Below, in pieces: positions 61,200 to 64,000 of a DNA stretch of 64,000 nucleotides (the stretch's first letter is position 1; every line of letters starts with the position of its first letter). This DNA is from Paralvinella palmiformis (taxonomy: Eukaryota; Annelida; Polychaeta; Terebellida; Alvinellidae), in the NCBI GenBank assembly GCA_025642065.1, contig JAODUP010000015.1:77501-141500 (forward strand), written 5' to 3'. The notes beneath the pieces are model-generated. The model was not told the DNA's origin and did no database searches. It saw only the letters and a list, made by a program, of their open reading frames with translations. Both the position numbers and the translations under genes were made by a program.

Positions 61200-64000
61200 C
61201 CTATATTATCGCCCCTCCAGTGTTTCCCAAAAGAACTCGTTTTTTGCTTGTGTATGTTTTGTTTTATTTTATGTTTTTATTTAAATTTTTCACTTATTTT
61301 ATTTCTATAATTATAATGAATTATAGTAGAGATCAGTTGTTTGCATTACGACCCTATGGTGATAATACCATTTGTTTAGCGATGCGCCCACGTAGTGGAA
61401 AACATCCAAAGCAGATTGGTCTGATCCATAATTTGATCACTGTGCCAATAACCCTTTAAAATTTAAAAATTTATTTCTTATTAACTGTCAGTCGATCTGT
61501 AATAAATCTGATGAAATATCTGATGTTGTTAAGGATATGGATTTTGATGCTTTGTCATAACAGAGACTTGGCTGACGGTAATGTTTCAGACCAGAAAATT
61601 GTTGGTGATTACTCCAGCTGGATATTCTTTCCCAAATGCAGCTCGGATTCAAAAAAAATGGGAGCGGCATTCTTCTCCTGTTTTTTGAAGTGTGAAACCC
61701 ATTTGCTTTTTCAGGCTAAGTTTTTTAAAAACCCAACTGACTTTTATTCGGGGGGGATAATGTTCGTGTAGCTATTATCTACCGATTACACCCCACTAAA
61801 AAAAATGGCCTGAAAGCAGCAGTTTTCCCCAGGAATTTTCGAATTTGTTACTTCTTGCTACCAACAGGGTCATCTTTTTTTTTTAAAAATTTAAAGGGGT
61901 GAATCCAAAAATTACTTTTTGGGATTGCCAAAGGAATGCCAAGAAAAAAACAACTGGTACATCTTGTTTTTGCATCCCCGAGAGACAAGATTAAATTGTC
62001 TTGTCTTCCCTGTTGACTTTTTGTTGAATTTGTTTTTTCCAAAAAATCTTTTTCCTGATATTTCATTAAGGAAAAGTAAATTGCAAGGGAGGCTTTTTTG
62101 CGATCTCGGAGTTCTTCCGGTTTGACCATCGGTGTTGGATATTTATCTCTATGATAATACATTGAGAACATTGTAACCTGCATTTAAAAAAAGTCCAAAA
62201 AAAGTTTTTAAAAACTACACTGCAAAAAAAAGGGTTTTCTCGATCAGGACCAGTTTGTGTGTTCATTTTGAAATGTTCAAGGTCAGAAAAATTTTTTAAA
62301 ACCCTTGCCTCTGCTAAATCTGAATATATAATAAAAGATCAAAGCATCCAAGGGGAAAACAAAGGACTGTTTTCAGTGTTGTGAATAAAGTATTACATAA
62401 AAGTCAAACTGTCCTCCCAAATAATACAACTCAGATAAAGATATGGCCCATTGTTTTAATAACTTTCTGTCAAAAAAAATTAAATATACATAGTGGTTTC
62501 CCGTCCAGCACCTTATCACAGGGTACACCATTGGTAGAAGAGTCCTGCATATCCATGATGGATACATTTGAGCCTTTTTAAAAGACTGATATCAGACAGT
62601 TGCTGAAAAAAATCATCTAATGCTTTCTGTGCAGTTGACCCATGCCTACATGGCTTGTGAAAGATTGTCTGGATGTTCTGATAAACCCAATTACAAATAT
62701 GTTAATAAATCATTATCTCTGGGTGTTTTCCCAAGATCCATGAAAGCTGCCCCTTTTAAAACCATTAATAAAAACCAACTTGGACTGTTATTCTAAACAA
62801 TTACAGACCTGTTTCAATCTTACATTTTTATCTAAAGTTATAAAAAGGCAGTTGCTTTCCATCTAAACAAATATTTAATCAATAATAACCTTAATGAATC
62901 ACTACAGTCTGCCTATAAAAGTGGTCACAGCACTGAAACAGCCTTGTTCGAGTGAAAAAAGATATTTTGATGTCAATTGATCAAGGTAAGCCAGTAATAT
63001 TGTTCTTTTGGACCTGTCTGCTATTTTATACAGTTGACCATAATGTACTTTTTCTAGGTTAAAAGATATGTTTGGGCTGTCAGGTAAAGTACTTGAATGG
63101 TTTAGATCCTATCTGGAACAAGCTCCCAGAGAGTGTCTGTTCATGGTAATTGACATTCAGTTTTTGTTATCTGGTGTACCAAAGGGTTCAGTTCTTTGGG
63201 CCTCTGGTTTTCACAATGTATACCCTCCTCTTGGGATCATTCCCGCGATATGGGATTAAATATCACCTGTATGCTGATGACACACAGCTGTATATATCAC
63301 TGGACCTGAAATGAGTTAAATTTCTCCCTTCCTTGAAGAATTTAGAACATTGTATTGCCGAATTCCGGCTATGGATGACTCAAAAAACTTCTAAAACTAA
63401 ATGATAATAAAACAAATATTTTTATTTGGGATCACCACATTGTGTTAAATCCCAAAGACACCAGCATTACAGATTGGGACATCTTCGATTATAATGGGGC
63501 AGTAAAAAAACTAGGGTTATTTTTTACCAATGTATTAACATGCATGAACATGTCACATCAGTATGCCGAGCTGCCTACTACCATCTTAAGAACATCCCCT
63601 GTTTAAAAGCATTCTTGAAAAAGAATCACTTTTAACTGTAGTTCATGCCTTTGTTACATTCGTATAGACTATTGTAACTCCCTGTTATATGGCATATCTG
63701 ATTATAACATTAATCGCCTTTAGCAATTCAGAAATATCGCATTGAACAAATACTAGAAAATATGATCATATTACCCCCCTTCTTCAAAACACATTGGCTA
63801 CCTGTTGACAGCGTATCCATTTTAAGATTCTGTTAATAACTTATAAATCTATTAAAGATATGGCACCAGAATACCTGTGTGAACTGGTTTCATTAGAAAG
63901 TCATCCCGAAAACTCAGGGCATCCAGTCAGAACTATTGCAGGTGCCAGTGTCTCGGCTCAAGTCATATGGTGATTGTGCGTTTGTGTTGCAGCCCCCAAT
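61200..64000 (+). mobile_element. CR1/L2-like LINE with endonuclease and RT regions, frame-broken, running off the window
   Basis: A plus-strand frame at about 61316 begins MNYSRDQLFALRPYGDN, typical of the start of such ORF2 proteins. Endonuclease pieces follow (INLMKYLM..., ETWL-like 'CHNRDLADGNVSDQKIVGD'), then RT pieces: AYKSGHSTETALFE, FGLSGKVLEWFRSYLEQ, GVPKGSVLW, a YADDTQLYIS-like box near 63270, and the C-terminal RIDYCNSLLYGISDYNI. Many frameshifts occur. The 3' end is outside the window. It lies antisense to the SLC13-like gene, probably in one of its upstream introns. Confidence 0.88.

Overview
The window looks like animal nuclear DNA. It is AT-rich and crowded with microsatellites, and it carries non-LTR retrotransposon fragments, tRNA-derived SINEs and one gene split by introns with GT-AG junctions. 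The LINE 3' ends (a '..GCTATATAAAT..' stretch followed by (ATT)n) and the repeat load suggest a mollusc or another lophotrochozoan. That placement is inference only.

The only protein-coding gene I can support is on the minus strand at about 55.3-60.7 kb. It is the 3' part (11 exons, about 443 codons, with the stop) of an SLC13-family sodium-coupled di/tricarboxylate (or sulfate) transporter. All intron phases join in frame. The N-terminal exons lie beyond the right edge or in sequence I cannot read.

Region by region: 0.45-43 kb holds at least five diverged head-to-tail copies of a unit of about 8 kb, recognised by ordered blocks that recur at 7.9-8.7 kb spacing. Copy 1 is swollen by two LINE blocks: a 3' fragment at 3.49-4.19 kb, and a nested pair at 8.04-11.48 kb in which one LINE interrupts another between candidate target-site duplications. 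Copies 2, 3 and 5 carry SINEs of one tRNA-derived family, and copy 5 has a 43-bp minisatellite. From 43 to 55 kb I see no gene. That stretch has a second LINE fragment tail-to-tail with a SINE (45.5-46.65 kb), a short terminal-inverted-repeat element resembling Tigger/pogo MITEs (49.48-49.83 kb), a 29-bp minisatellite with a duplicated spacer (51.6-52.4 kb), a GC-richer patch (52.4-52.8 kb) and a 37-bp minisatellite (53.56-53.9 kb). From 61.2 kb to the end there is a LINE on the plus strand with endonuclease and reverse transcriptase regions. Its frame is broken many times, often at homopolymers, so base-calling errors there are a real possibility.

Nothing here is an operon-like gene system. 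The most unusual structures are the 8-kb tandem array, the nested LINE, and repeat features next to splice sites of the SLC13 gene. All alignments were made by eye, so coordinates of diverged repeats are approximate; exon edges were counted from splice signals and reading frame.
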